Origin: Actinomycetes bacterium
GTDB taxonomy: Bacteria; Actinomycetota; Coriobacteriia; WRKU01
DNA length: 9,785 nt
Assembly: GCA_009781565.1 (NCBI GenBank)
Contig: WQXV01000026.1
Location: 1 to 9,785 of the forward strand
Direction: 5' to 3'
Shown: in pieces, positions 1-5,964 of the stretch
Numbering within the stretch: position 1 is the first letter of the stretch
Layout: each line of letters begins with the position of its first letter
Program-made: the position numbers and the translations under genes
The notes under the pieces: generated by a model
What the model was told of the DNA's origin: nothing
Database searches by the model: none
The model's input: the letters and a program-made list of their open reading frames with translations, nothing else

Positions 1-549
1 AAGATCGTGGAGCGCAGTTGCATCATCTCTCCCTTTGCGTGGGGAGTAAGACCCAAGCGTTACACGTTCATCGAACGCAACCGGTTGATCGTGGCATGCT
101 CACATCTCATAGTGGTGGTGGAGGGACGTATGCCAAGCGGTACTTTCTCAGCGGTGAACTGGGCTGAGAATCTCAATGTTGAGATCGCCGTCGTGCCTGG
201 TTCGATCTTCTCAGCAGAATCTCTTGCTCCTCACTATCTATTGAGTAACGGTGCTATGCCACTTTGTTGCAAAGAAAACCTGATCGATGCGCTTGCTCTT
301 AGTATTGAGTATGAGCAAAGTGATGACGAGATATCGCCTGATGAGCGCAAAGATACGCTCCGAAGAGCCGCGTTAAGTATTGATGAGGAGGCCATGCTAG
401 CGATGCTGGAACCGATGCCGTTATCGATCGATGAGATAGCCCGCAAGATGCATCAAGCGACGGTCGCCGTGGTCGTAACACTCAATATGCTTGAGCTTAA
501 AGGCTTTGTGAGCCGTCTACCTGATGGCCGCCTCATAGCTGTGGGATAA
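1..549 (+). CDS. dprA: DprA/Smf DNA-processing protein, C-terminal part (5' end outside window)
   Basis: The reading frame is open from base 1, so this is the tail (182 codons) of a longer gene and the GTG at base 7 is probably internal. DprA binds incoming single-stranded DNA in the cytoplasm and loads RecA on it during transformation; it is also widespread in bacteria not known to be competent. Visible marks are the Rossmann-fold segment FIERNRLIVACS (compare the family's F..RNR.I..LS), then VVVEGRMPSGT, then AVVPGSI and a C-terminal LLSNGA segment. The last ~60 residues (LSIDEIARKM...LELKGFVSRLPDGRLIAVG) form the small winged-helix domain found at the end of many DprA proteins. The stretch after VPGSI is diverged: the usual G.N.LI pattern is not clear. 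It lies 9 nt upstream of trmFO, so the two are probably cotranscribed. The family call is firm; function in transformation is inferred. Confidence 0.9.
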   Translation, partial: KIVERSCIISPFAWGVRPKRYTFIERNRLIVACSHLIVVVEGRMPSGTFSAVNWAENLNVEIAVVPGSIFSAESLAPHYLLSNGAMPLCCKENLIDALALSIEYEQSDDEISPDERKDTLRRAALSIDEEAMLAMLEPMPLSIDEIARKMHQATVAVVVTLNMLELKGFVSRLPDGRLIAVG

Positions 550-558
550 AGGTCAGCG

Positions 559-1884
559 ATGAAGCGTGAAACAACACAGAGCGTGACCGTGGTTGGCGGT
601 GGGCTTGCAGGGAGCGAAGCAGCACTGCAGCTTGCAGATCGTGGTGTCGAAGTACTCCTGTACGAGATGCGCCCTCAACATTCCAGTCCCGCACATACCA
701 GCGATCGATTCGCTGAGTTGGTCTGTTCTAATTCATTCAAGAGTGACAACCTCTCCACTGCTGCAGGTCTCCTGAAGAAAGAACTTGAGATCCTGGGCTC
801 AAAGCTGTTGGGCCTCGCACGTCAGAATGCAGTTGATGCGGGAGATGCTCTTGCGGTGGATCGAGATGGATTCTCGGCTTCTGTGACGGCGTTGCTCGAA
901 ACACACCCCCGCATTGAGATACGACGCGAGGAGTTCGTTTGGAACAAGCATCCAGCGTCAGATGACCTGATAATCGCTGCGGGGCCTTTGGCTAGCGATG
1001 CATTGGCCGATAGCCTCGAGCCACTGCTCGGTGATCATCTGGCATTCTTCGATGCGATCGCTCCGATCATAAGTGCGGAAAGCATCGACTACGAGAAGGC
1101 GTTCTTTGGTTCACGCTACGGGAAAGGGACCGGCAAAGACTACCTCAACTGCCCTCTAGATCGTGACCAGTACACGCATTTCCATCGTGAGCTCTGTGAT
1201 GGAGAGCGCACTATCGCCCATAGTTTCGAGACAGGAGAGCTCTTCAGTGCCTGCCAACCGATCGAGGAGATCGCTCGCAGAGGTGTCGATGCGCTGCGAT
1301 ACGGAGCGCTCAAACCGGTCGGTATCGCCGATCCTCATACCGGTGAGGCAGCCTATGCCATCGTACAGCTTCGTGCCGAAGGTAAACACAAGACAGCCTA
1401 CAACTTGGTGGGTTTTCAGACCAATCTTACGTGGCCTGAACAACGCCGTATCATCTCACTCATTCCTGGTCTCGAAAATGCAGAGATCCTTCGATACGGT
1501 GTCATGCATCGCAATACCTATCTTGATGCACCGCGTCTCTGCAACCCGGACTTCTCGCTCAAAAGTGATCCAAGGATAAGATTTGCAGGGCAGATCACCG
1601 GGACCGAAGGATATGGTGAGGCGATAGCATCGGGACTCTATGTCGCACTCAATACCTTTGAGAGCTTGCAGAAAGGGCCATCATTCGTACTCCCTACTAC
1701 GACCGTCACCGGATCGCTCTTTGCGTATGCGACTGACCCGATGACGTCACCGTACCGACCCATGCATGTAAATTTCGGGATCATCGACCCGTTGCCCCAG
1801 CGGATACGCAGCAAAAGAGAGCGCTACGAAGCGTACGCAACACGCTCGCTCAGGGATCTGGAAGACTATGTCAGCCAACGTTGA
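559..1884 (+). CDS. trmFO: Methylenetetrahydrofolate--tRNA (uracil-54-C5)-methyltransferase TrmFO
   Basis: TrmFO makes m5U54 (ribothymidine) in the tRNA T-loop, using 5,10-methylenetetrahydrofolate as carbon donor and reduced FAD as cofactor. It replaces the SAM-dependent TrmA in many Gram-positives. The 441-aa length matches the family (about 435-445). The FAD-binding GGGLAGSEAA loop is at residues ~13-22, followed by the family signature YEMRP at ~35-39. FAELVCSNSF places Cys56 at the equivalent of Bacillus subtilis Cys53. SACQPIEE places Cys232 at the equivalent of Cys226. The C-terminal AGQITGTEGYGEA segment is also typical. The ATG at 559 is supported by an AAAGG Shine-Dalgarno at 548-552, 6 nt upstream and overlapping the dprA stop. 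The 3' end overlaps the next gene by 17 nt, which suggests translational coupling. Folate-cofactor residues were not checked individually. Confidence 0.96.
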   Translation: MKRETTQSVTVVGGGLAGSEAALQLADRGVEVLLYEMRPQHSSPAHTSDRFAELVCSNSFKSDNLSTAAGLLKKELEILGSKLLGLARQNAVDAGDALAVDRDGFSASVTALLETHPRIEIRREEFVWNKHPASDDLIIAAGPLASDALADSLEPLLGDHLAFFDAIAPIISAESIDYEKAFFGSRYGKGTGKDYLNCPLDRDQYTHFHRELCDGERTIAHSFETGELFSACQPIEEIARRGVDALRYGALKPVGIADPHTGEAAYAIVQLRAEGKHKTAYNLVGFQTNLTWPEQRRIISLIPGLENAEILRYGVMHRNTYLDAPRLCNPDFSLKSDPRIRFAGQITGTEGYGEAIASGLYVALNTFESLQKGPSFVLPTTTVTGSLFAYATDPMTSPYRPMHVNFGIIDPLPQRIRSKRERYEAYATRSLRDLEDYVSQR

Positions 1885-2752
1885 ATCCTTCATCGAGAAC
1901 CAACGCTTGGTGCGTGGGCTGTCAGCTCATTCGTGCAGAGCTTACCAAAGCGATCTCACCCATTTCGTCAACTGGTGTGAGCGCTGCGATATCGATGTCG
2001 ACCGGATCGACCACAGGCAGCTTCGGCTCTATCTGGGTGAGCTGACCGCCGCTCAGTATGCGCGCACGACCATCGCAAGGAAGATGGCGACGTTGCGCGC
2101 TTATTTCGACTATCTGGTCGAACGCGGTCTGATAAAAGATAGCCCCGCACAGCTGCTCTCTACGCCAAAGATCGCAAAAACGTTGCCAAAGACGATGAGC
2201 CAGTCCGAGATAGATGCGATACTTGATGCGCCGGATAGCGCGACCGAGGTAGGTTTGCGCGATGCAGCACTGCTCGAATGCATGTATGCGACCGGAGCGC
2301 GCGTGGGGGAGCTCTCGAGACTCGATATCAGAGATGTCGACAGGGTGGGAGGAGTTGTTGTTCTGACAGGTAAGGGCAACAAACAAAGGATGGTACCCCT
2401 CTATGCTGAGGCGATCGAAAAGCTGGAGACCTACCTCGAGCAAAGTAGACCACTCCTTGAAGGAAAGCTCAGCAACCCGGCTGTTTTCCTCTCATCGCGC
2501 GGCAATCGGCTCTCCAGTGACGCGATACGCCGCGTCGTCAAGTTCTACGCACGATCTGCTTTGGGCTCAGACGAGATCACCCCGCACAGCTTCCGTCATT
2601 CATTTGCGACCGACCTGCTATCGGGAGGGGCTGATCTGAGGACCGTCCAGGAGCTGCTGGGGCATGCGAATCTTTCAACCACACAGATATACACCCATGT
2701 CAGCGCAGCCCATCTCAAGGAGGTGTACCGACGTACCCATCCTCGAGCATGA
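1868..2752 (+). CDS. Tyrosine recombinase XerC/XerD type (chromosome dimer resolution)
   Basis: This 294-aa protein has the usual Xer size. The N-terminal SAM-like core-binding domain (residues ~1-90) contains the familiar VRGLSAHSCRAYQSDLTHF stretch. The catalytic domain carries all expected residues: Arg145 (ATGARVGEL), Lys169 (LTGKGNKQR), His240 and Arg243 (HSFRHSFA), His266 (LGHANLSTTQ) and the nucleophile Tyr275 (IYTHV). Xer recombinases cut and rejoin DNA at dif to resolve chromosome dimers, normally as a XerC-XerD pair. Its place directly after trmFO matches the xerC position in Firmicutes, so XerC is likelier than XerD, but sequence alone does not separate the two and I leave the symbol blank. 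The ATG lies inside the end of trmFO in another frame, with a weak GGA or GGAAG purine stretch just upstream. A mobile-element integrase is possible because tRNA genes follow, but the housekeeping context argues against it. Confidence 0.93.
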   Translation: MSANVESFIENQRLVRGLSAHSCRAYQSDLTHFVNWCERCDIDVDRIDHRQLRLYLGELTAAQYARTTIARKMATLRAYFDYLVERGLIKDSPAQLLSTPKIAKTLPKTMSQSEIDAILDAPDSATEVGLRDAALLECMYATGARVGELSRLDIRDVDRVGGVVVLTGKGNKQRMVPLYAEAIEKLETYLEQSRPLLEGKLSNPAVFLSSRGNRLSSDAIRRVVKFYARSALGSDEITPHSFRHSFATDLLSGGADLRTVQELLGHANLSTTQIYTHVSAAHLKEVYRRTHPRA

Positions 2753-2780
2753 ATCGCGTGTGAGAGGTGAGAGGGTTTAC

Positions 2781-2809
2781 TTGCGTCGCCGTTGAGGTTT
2801 TGATACCAT
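2781..2809 (+). promoter_or_regulatory. Possible promoter of the tRNA genes
   Basis: TTGCGT (2781-2786) and TACCAT (2804-2809) are separated by 17 bp. The -10 keeps the TA...T core. Transcription would start near 2816, a few bases before the mature tRNA-Gly. The -35 matches consensus in only its first three bases, so the tRNAs may instead be read from the upstream operon. Confidence 0.35.
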
Positions 2810-2819
2810 GAGTTCTCGC

Positions 2820-2895
<76 letters not shown>

Positions 2896-2905
2896 CGAGT
2901 TCAAG

Positions 2906-2945
2906 GGTCGGCAAGGCATGACGCCGAGCCGACCTCATTTATTTG
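2906..2945 (+). terminator. Terminator-like hairpin between the two tRNA genes
   Basis: GGTCGGC (2906-2912) pairs perfectly with GCCGACC (2928-2934). Inside, a 2x2 AA/GA internal loop is followed by a 3-bp GGC/GCC stem and a 5-nt loop. The T-rich run TCATTTATTT follows. This resembles an intrinsic terminator, but the T-tract is interrupted, so partial termination or a tRNA-processing structure is equally possible. Confidence 0.45.
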
Positions 2946-2946
2946 T

Positions 2947-3020
2947 GGCGATGTGGCCAAGTGGTAAGGCAGGGGCCTGCAAAGCCCTTATCCCCGGTTC
3001 AAATCCGGGCATCGCCTCCA
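2947..3020 (+). tRNA. tRNA-Cys (anticodon GCA)
   Basis: A complete 74-nt cloverleaf is visible. The acceptor stem is GGCGATG (2947-2953) with CATCGCC (3010-3016). The anticodon stem is GGGGC with GCCCT around CTGCAAA, giving anticodon GCA at 2979-2981. The T-arm loop is TTCAAAT. U73 at 3017 is the identity base expected for cysteine tRNA, and CCA is encoded at 3018-3020. It lies 51 nt after tRNA-Gly; Gly-Cys tRNA neighbours are common in actinobacteria. Confidence 0.98.
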
Positions 3021-3031
3021 AAGAATCCTTT

Positions 3032-3056
3032 GGCCCTACGCTGGTAGGGCCTTCTT
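3032..3056 (+). terminator. Intrinsic terminator after tRNA-Cys
   Basis: GGCCCTAC (3032-3039) pairs perfectly with GTAGGGCC (3044-3051) around a GCTG tetraloop and is followed by TTCTT. It begins 12 nt after the tRNA-Cys CCA end. It is well placed to end tRNA transcription and insulate the regulator gene downstream. Confidence 0.8.
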
Positions 3057-3090
3057 AGTAAGAGATGTACACAGACGATATCCTGCCGTT

Positions 3091-3118
3091 TTGACAGTTA
3101 TGTCCAAACGCATAATTC
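3091..3118 (+). promoter_or_regulatory. Second, weaker TTGACA-containing promoter-like site
   Basis: A perfect TTGACA at 3091-3096 is followed 14 bp later by CATAAT (3111-3116), or 16 bp later by TAATTC (3113-3118). Neither pairing is ideal. The box shares the TTGACAG start and a following TAT with the better promoter 111 bp downstream, so it may be a protein-binding repeat and not a promoter. Confidence 0.25.
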
Positions 3119-3190
3119 ATGGTAAAAACCCGATAAAATGGTGCCTAAACCGCACATAACAAAACAGTGAGAGATAGTTTGAAAAAAGTG

Positions 3191-3200
3191 ACCGATCGGT
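3191..3200 (+). promoter_or_regulatory. Perfect 10-bp palindrome ACCGATCGGT beside the -35 box
   Basis: ACCGATCGGT is its own reverse complement and ends one base before the TTGACA of the regulator's promoter. The position suits an operator or activator site. The CGATCG core is frequent in this GATC-rich DNA, so chance is possible. Confidence 0.35.
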
Positions 3201-3201
3201 A

Positions 3202-3230
3202 TTGACAGAATATCCGATTATCACCATAGT
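3202..3230 (+). promoter_or_regulatory. Sigma70-type promoter of the BTAD regulator gene
   Basis: A consensus TTGACA (3202-3207) and CATAGT (3225-3230, 4 of 6 matches to TATAAT) are 17 bp apart, the optimal spacing. Transcription should begin near 3237, giving a leader of about 67 nt before the ATG at 3304. Confidence 0.7.
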
Positions 3231-3303
3231 AAGTAGCCCTGTTTCTACCGCCAAAACGAGCTCAAAGCGTATCTGAATAGAATGCGAGTGAAGGGAGAAG
3301 CAC

Positions 3304-5502
3304 ATGGGGGCATTGACGGTATCTAAGGATTCTAGCCATCTTATGTCCAGGTTTGTTGATTCGTTCGTCATTGAGCAAGATTCTGCGCTAAAGAGTCTTG
3401 CGAAGAATGAAGAGGCAAGCACTACCGATGTCTCTGCCTGCGACGACCCTCTTGCACTTATGTCCTATGCCTGCATGTACTATGGTGCTCTCCGCTACAC
3501 CGAAGCGCTCCATAGTCTTCGTCGGGCAAAGTCTTTATTCATGCGAAAAGACAACCCCCTCTACTACGATGCTCTATGTGTTCTGGAGGTCATGATCCTG
3601 CGGGTGCTCTCTCGTGTTCCCCAAGCACTTGAGAAGGCACATCAATACCTCCAGGTCTGCGAGGGCGCCAGTCGGCAGAAACTCTGTGTCCTCTGCGTTC
3701 AGATGTATCGTCTTGCGGGTGACTACCAGGAGGCGAATCTATTACTTGAAGCGCTGATGGCGCAAGATACTTCGAAGGGCCAACACGAATTGTTCCATCT
3801 GCTCTCGTCGTTGGCAAAACGTGACCAGTACGGAGATCATCAGGGATTCTGCTTCAATGTCTCAGCGACCTATTGGCACTATTTGGCAGAGTCGAAGTAC
3901 GATAAGGGTGTCCGCTCTCTCCTGAGCCAGTATGGTGCGGAGCTTGCCTACTCATATGCATGGCAAGGTCGAACCGACCTGGCAGGATCGGTGCTTCAAA
4001 AGATCGATCCAACAGACGACAACGAGTCGTATGTGTTCTCGCTTTCAGCGCAAGCTTTTTGTCATAGCGCAGACCAGAAGTTCGATGACGCGCTCGATCT
4101 ATTGATTGATGAGAACATGCGTGTCCCCGGCATTTCATTCGAGGATGCTTTCGTCATACACATCGTGCGACTGCTGATCTTGCATTTCGCCGGACACAAA
4201 CGAGAGGCACTTCCTCTTGCGGTCAAACTCTCGGAGTTTGCCAAGGCGAATCCAACGCTCGCGCTGTCGAACACCGCTCATCTCCTCATGGTCTCGGTCA
4301 TGCTATGGATGTTCGATTTCTTACAAGCGCAAGAGTTACTCGATCACTTTATAGCTGATCGGGATATCACGACTCTGCGGATAAGCGAGCAAGCACTCTA
4401 CGCTTGCCTTCGCGCATTGATAGCACACCGCATGCATGATCAAGGTGCTGTGAAACGATCGCTCGAAAGTGCAAGAACGGCCCTCACCAGTCCGAACGCA
4501 AGTGTTTTGGTAGGAGCGCTCTGTGCCGTGCATCCTACTTTGCTCGGAATCATCGCACACCTATTTGGAGTCGACGCGATCCCCGCAAATCTGATCGAGG
4601 TCCTCGATCATGTCCGCTATCGTGATGCCATCGCGCAGTCGAGTGGTATGCTCTCGCAGGATCAGCGGGTCATGTTACAAAAACGATTCACACGCATCGA
4701 TACCGGAGTGAGCATCATATTCGAAGAACAGACCAAGCCGATCGTCATCAAACTCTTCGGAGGGCTCTCGATGACGATACAAGGTGAGCCGATCGATCTG
4801 TCCGGATGGGCTCGATCGAAATCGCATCAACTCTTCTTACGAACGGTGCTCGAGCAGGGTGCCGATCTGCCGCGCGATACCACCCTGATGCTGCTGTGGC
4901 CCGATCTGAGCAAGAAGGCCGCTGCCAACAACTACTACGTCACGCTCGCCAAGATGTGCAGCTATTTGGAGAAGAAGTGCGGACCGCCGCCGCAGGTGGA
5001 GATCATCTCGCGTGCGACCTGCGGAAAAGTCCATCTCAATCTCCTGATGTGCGAGTGCGATGTCGGGCGCTTTGATTCTGCTGCTATCCGGGCGAGAAAA
5101 AGCGTTTTGGAGCGCGACTTCGATGTAGCTCTGCAGCACTACTATCAGCTCGTGGAATTGTATCGTGGTGATCTGTTGGTAGGTGATTATGATTATTCTT
5201 GGCTCGAACTACATCGGGAACGGTATAGGAAACGATATCTTGATTCGATGTTAGCGGCAAGTAACATCTGTCTTGATGTCGGACAACCGTCCGAGACGCA
5301 TTTCTTCATCGACGCCGCACTTCGTCAAGAGCCCAGTCGAGAGGCATTCTACGATATTTCACTGAGAGCCTATAAGGCGATGGGCCGACGCGAGGATGCC
5401 CTCAATGTGTACTACGAATGTGTCGAGTATCTCCATGACGAGCTGGGTCTCGATCCAAGCCACGAGTTCCAATCGCTTTTCAACGATTTGATCAACTCGT
5501 GA
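3304..5502 (+). CDS. BTAD-domain (SARP-like) transcriptional regulator with N-terminal TPR-like region
   Basis: This 732-aa cytoplasmic protein reads as a large transcriptional activator. Residues ~45-470 are a long all-helical region with TPR-like pairs (for example the segments ending YTEALHSLRRA and YQEANLLLEAL), probably for ligand or protein sensing. There is no Walker A motif, so it is not a STAND ATPase. From Lys483 (KLFGGLSMTIQGEPIDL) an OmpR-type winged helix begins; it includes LLWPD around Trp532 and AAANNYYVTLAKM. From Phe590 a bacterial transcriptional activator domain (BTAD) follows, with YRGDLL at ~620, ELHRERYRKRYLDSM, and a closing AMGRREDALNVYYE plus ELGLDPS near 713-719. 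The order of winged helix then BTAD is that of SARP regulators, here placed at the C-terminus. The ATG is supported by AAGGGAG at 3291-3297. The gene is monocistronic, with its own promoter and flanking hairpins. The target is unknown; the intergenic repeats downstream are one candidate. No membrane segment or signal peptide is apparent. Confidence 0.88.
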   Translation: MGALTVSKDSSHLMSRFVDSFVIEQDSALKSLAKNEEASTTDVSACDDPLALMSYACMYYGALRYTEALHSLRRAKSLFMRKDNPLYYDALCVLEVMILRVLSRVPQALEKAHQYLQVCEGASRQKLCVLCVQMYRLAGDYQEANLLLEALMAQDTSKGQHELFHLLSSLAKRDQYGDHQGFCFNVSATYWHYLAESKYDKGVRSLLSQYGAELAYSYAWQGRTDLAGSVLQKIDPTDDNESYVFSLSAQAFCHSADQKFDDALDLLIDENMRVPGISFEDAFVIHIVRLLILHFAGHKREALPLAVKLSEFAKANPTLALSNTAHLLMVSVMLWMFDFLQAQELLDHFIADRDITTLRISEQALYACLRALIAHRMHDQGAVKRSLESARTALTSPNASVLVGALCAVHPTLLGIIAHLFGVDAIPANLIEVLDHVRYRDAIAQSSGMLSQDQRVMLQKRFTRIDTGVSIIFEEQTKPIVIKLFGGLSMTIQGEPIDLSGWARSKSHQLFLRTVLEQGADLPRDTTLMLLWPDLSKKAAANNYYVTLAKMCSYLEKKCGPPPQVEIISRATCGKVHLNLLMCECDVGRFDSAAIRARKSVLERDFDVALQHYYQLVELYRGDLLVGDYDYSWLELHRERYRKRYLDSMLAASNICLDVGQPSETHFFIDAALRQEPSREAFYDISLRAYKAMGRREDALNVYYECVEYLHDELGLDPSHEFQSLFNDLINS

Positions 5503-5583
5503 AGCATTCGTACTCGTCAAACGGGAGAACCTGATATCAAGGCAATGCGCTTATCCACCGGTTCATACCTGAGGCCGACAGAT

Positions 5584-5646
5584 CCTTATGGGATGGTTAA
5601 GACATCCCATAGCATTGTGATCATTCTTCCTTATGCAATCCTTATG
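5584..5646 (+). repeat. CCTTATG heptamer repeats, two of them spaced 11 bp apart
   Basis: CCTTATG occurs at 5584-5590, 5629-5635 and 5640-5646. The last two are separated by exactly 4 bp (CAAT), giving an 11-bp period, one helical turn. Known SARP activators bind heptamer direct repeats with 4-bp spacers, so this could be an operator for the BTAD regulator just upstream. The first copy is 45 bp before the second and overlaps the hairpin at 5587. The regulatory role is inferred. Confidence 0.45.
5587..5611 (+). terminator. Perfect 9-bp hairpin after the BTAD gene, possible terminator
   Basis: TATGGGATG (5587-5595) pairs with CATCCCATA (5603-5611) around the 7-nt loop GTTAAGA. It starts 84 nt after the regulator's stop codon. 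No T-run follows (the next bases are GCATTGTG), so a standard intrinsic terminator is doubtful. A dyad operator or mRNA 3' stabilising hairpin are alternatives. Confidence 0.35.
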
Positions 5647-5680
5647 AAATCGCTAGATCGCCACCGCTAGTATCGAAGAT

Positions 5681-5756
5681 AAGCGGAGGCTTGCGGAGAA
5701 ACAAAAATCCTCGATTGATCTCGATACGCCCGTGCTCTTCTACCGCACCTCCGCTT
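5681..5756 (+). ncRNA. Candidate structured RNA: 76-nt stem-loop with 18 bp of interrupted stem
   Basis: AAGCGGAGG (5681-5689) pairs perfectly with CCTCCGCTT (5748-5756). After a 2-nt bulge (5690-5691), TGCGG (5692-5696) pairs with CCGCA (5743-5747). After a 1-nt bulge (A5742), AGAA (5697-5700) pairs with TTCT (5738-5741). The 37-nt apical part (5701-5737) holds a small TCGA/TCGA hairpin. A possible -10, TAGTAT, at 5668-5673 would place a transcript start at about the base of the stem, but its -35 is weak. It is about 120 nt upstream of the likely secA -35, so it is not in the secA leader transcribed from 5902. It does not match SRP RNA, 6S RNA, tmRNA or RNase P RNA signatures that I know. 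Strand and transcription are inferred. Confidence 0.4.
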
Positions 5757-5792
5757 CAATAGTGCATCGAGTCACCGTTACATCGGCTCAGA

Positions 5793-5884
5793 GGTTCATC
5801 GAACCAGGGAGAATCGGCAGCAGACATGCGTGAACACTATGACACTCGAAGAGTTTCGATGGGCATGCGCGTGGGTTTCGCATG
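5793..5884 (+). repeat. Three short hairpins upstream of the secA promoter
   Basis: GGTTC (5793-5797) pairs with GAACC (5801-5805). TCGAA (5846-5850) pairs with TTCGA (5855-5859); this competes with an alternative ACTC/GAGT pairing at 5844-5854. CATGCG (5864-5869) pairs with CGCATG (5879-5884), and CATGCG also occurs at 5825-5830. Each alone could be chance. Together they may continue the structured element at 5681-5756 or serve as regulatory sites for secA. Confidence 0.3.
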
Positions 5885-5907
5885 AGTTCGCCTCAGTGGG
5901 ATATAAT
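5877..5907 (+). promoter_or_regulatory. secA-prfB promoter
   Basis: A perfect -10 TATAAT lies at 5902-5907. The best -35 is TTCGCA (5877-5882, 4 of 6), but the spacer is long at 19 bp. Transcription would start near 5914, giving a leader of about 50 nt before the ATG at 5965. The hairpin arm CGCATG (5879-5884) overlaps the -35. Confidence 0.6.
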
Positions 5908-5964
5908 GCACAATCGCGCTATGCTACCATACTCAAAGGATGAGGAATACGAGAGGTCACCTAC

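Larger units (their letters stand above)
5503..5964. other. 462-nt intergenic region between the BTAD regulator and secA
   Basis: I see no convincing protein-coding gene here. In order it holds a short non-descript stretch, a 9-bp hairpin (5587-5611), CCTTATG repeats (5584-5646), a 76-nt stem-loop (5681-5756), three smaller hairpins (5793-5884), the secA promoter (TATAAT at 5902-5907) and the secA ribosome binding site (GAGAGGT, 5951-5957). hpf/raiA, which often precedes secA in Gram-positives, is not present. The density of inverted and direct repeats is higher than elsewhere in the window. Confidence 0.8.

Noticed and set aside
2110..2443. Minus-strand open frames inside the recombinase gene
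   Set aside because: They overlap strongly supported coding sequence on the + strand and have no recognisable motifs or ribosome binding site.
5545..5670. A 41-codon open frame starting ATG-CGC-TTA and ending TAG, with a short hydrophobic stretch (IVIILPYAILM)
   Set aside because: The only purine-rich run (AAGG) is 2 nt from the ATG, too close for a ribosome binding site. The length is expected by chance, and the frame runs through the hairpin and heptamer repeats. A peptide is not excluded, but nothing supports it.
5681..5756. Stem-loop as SRP RNA, 6S RNA or a CRISPR repeat
   Set aside because: The conserved SRP apical bases are absent, it is too short for 6S RNA, and it is not repeated elsewhere in the window.
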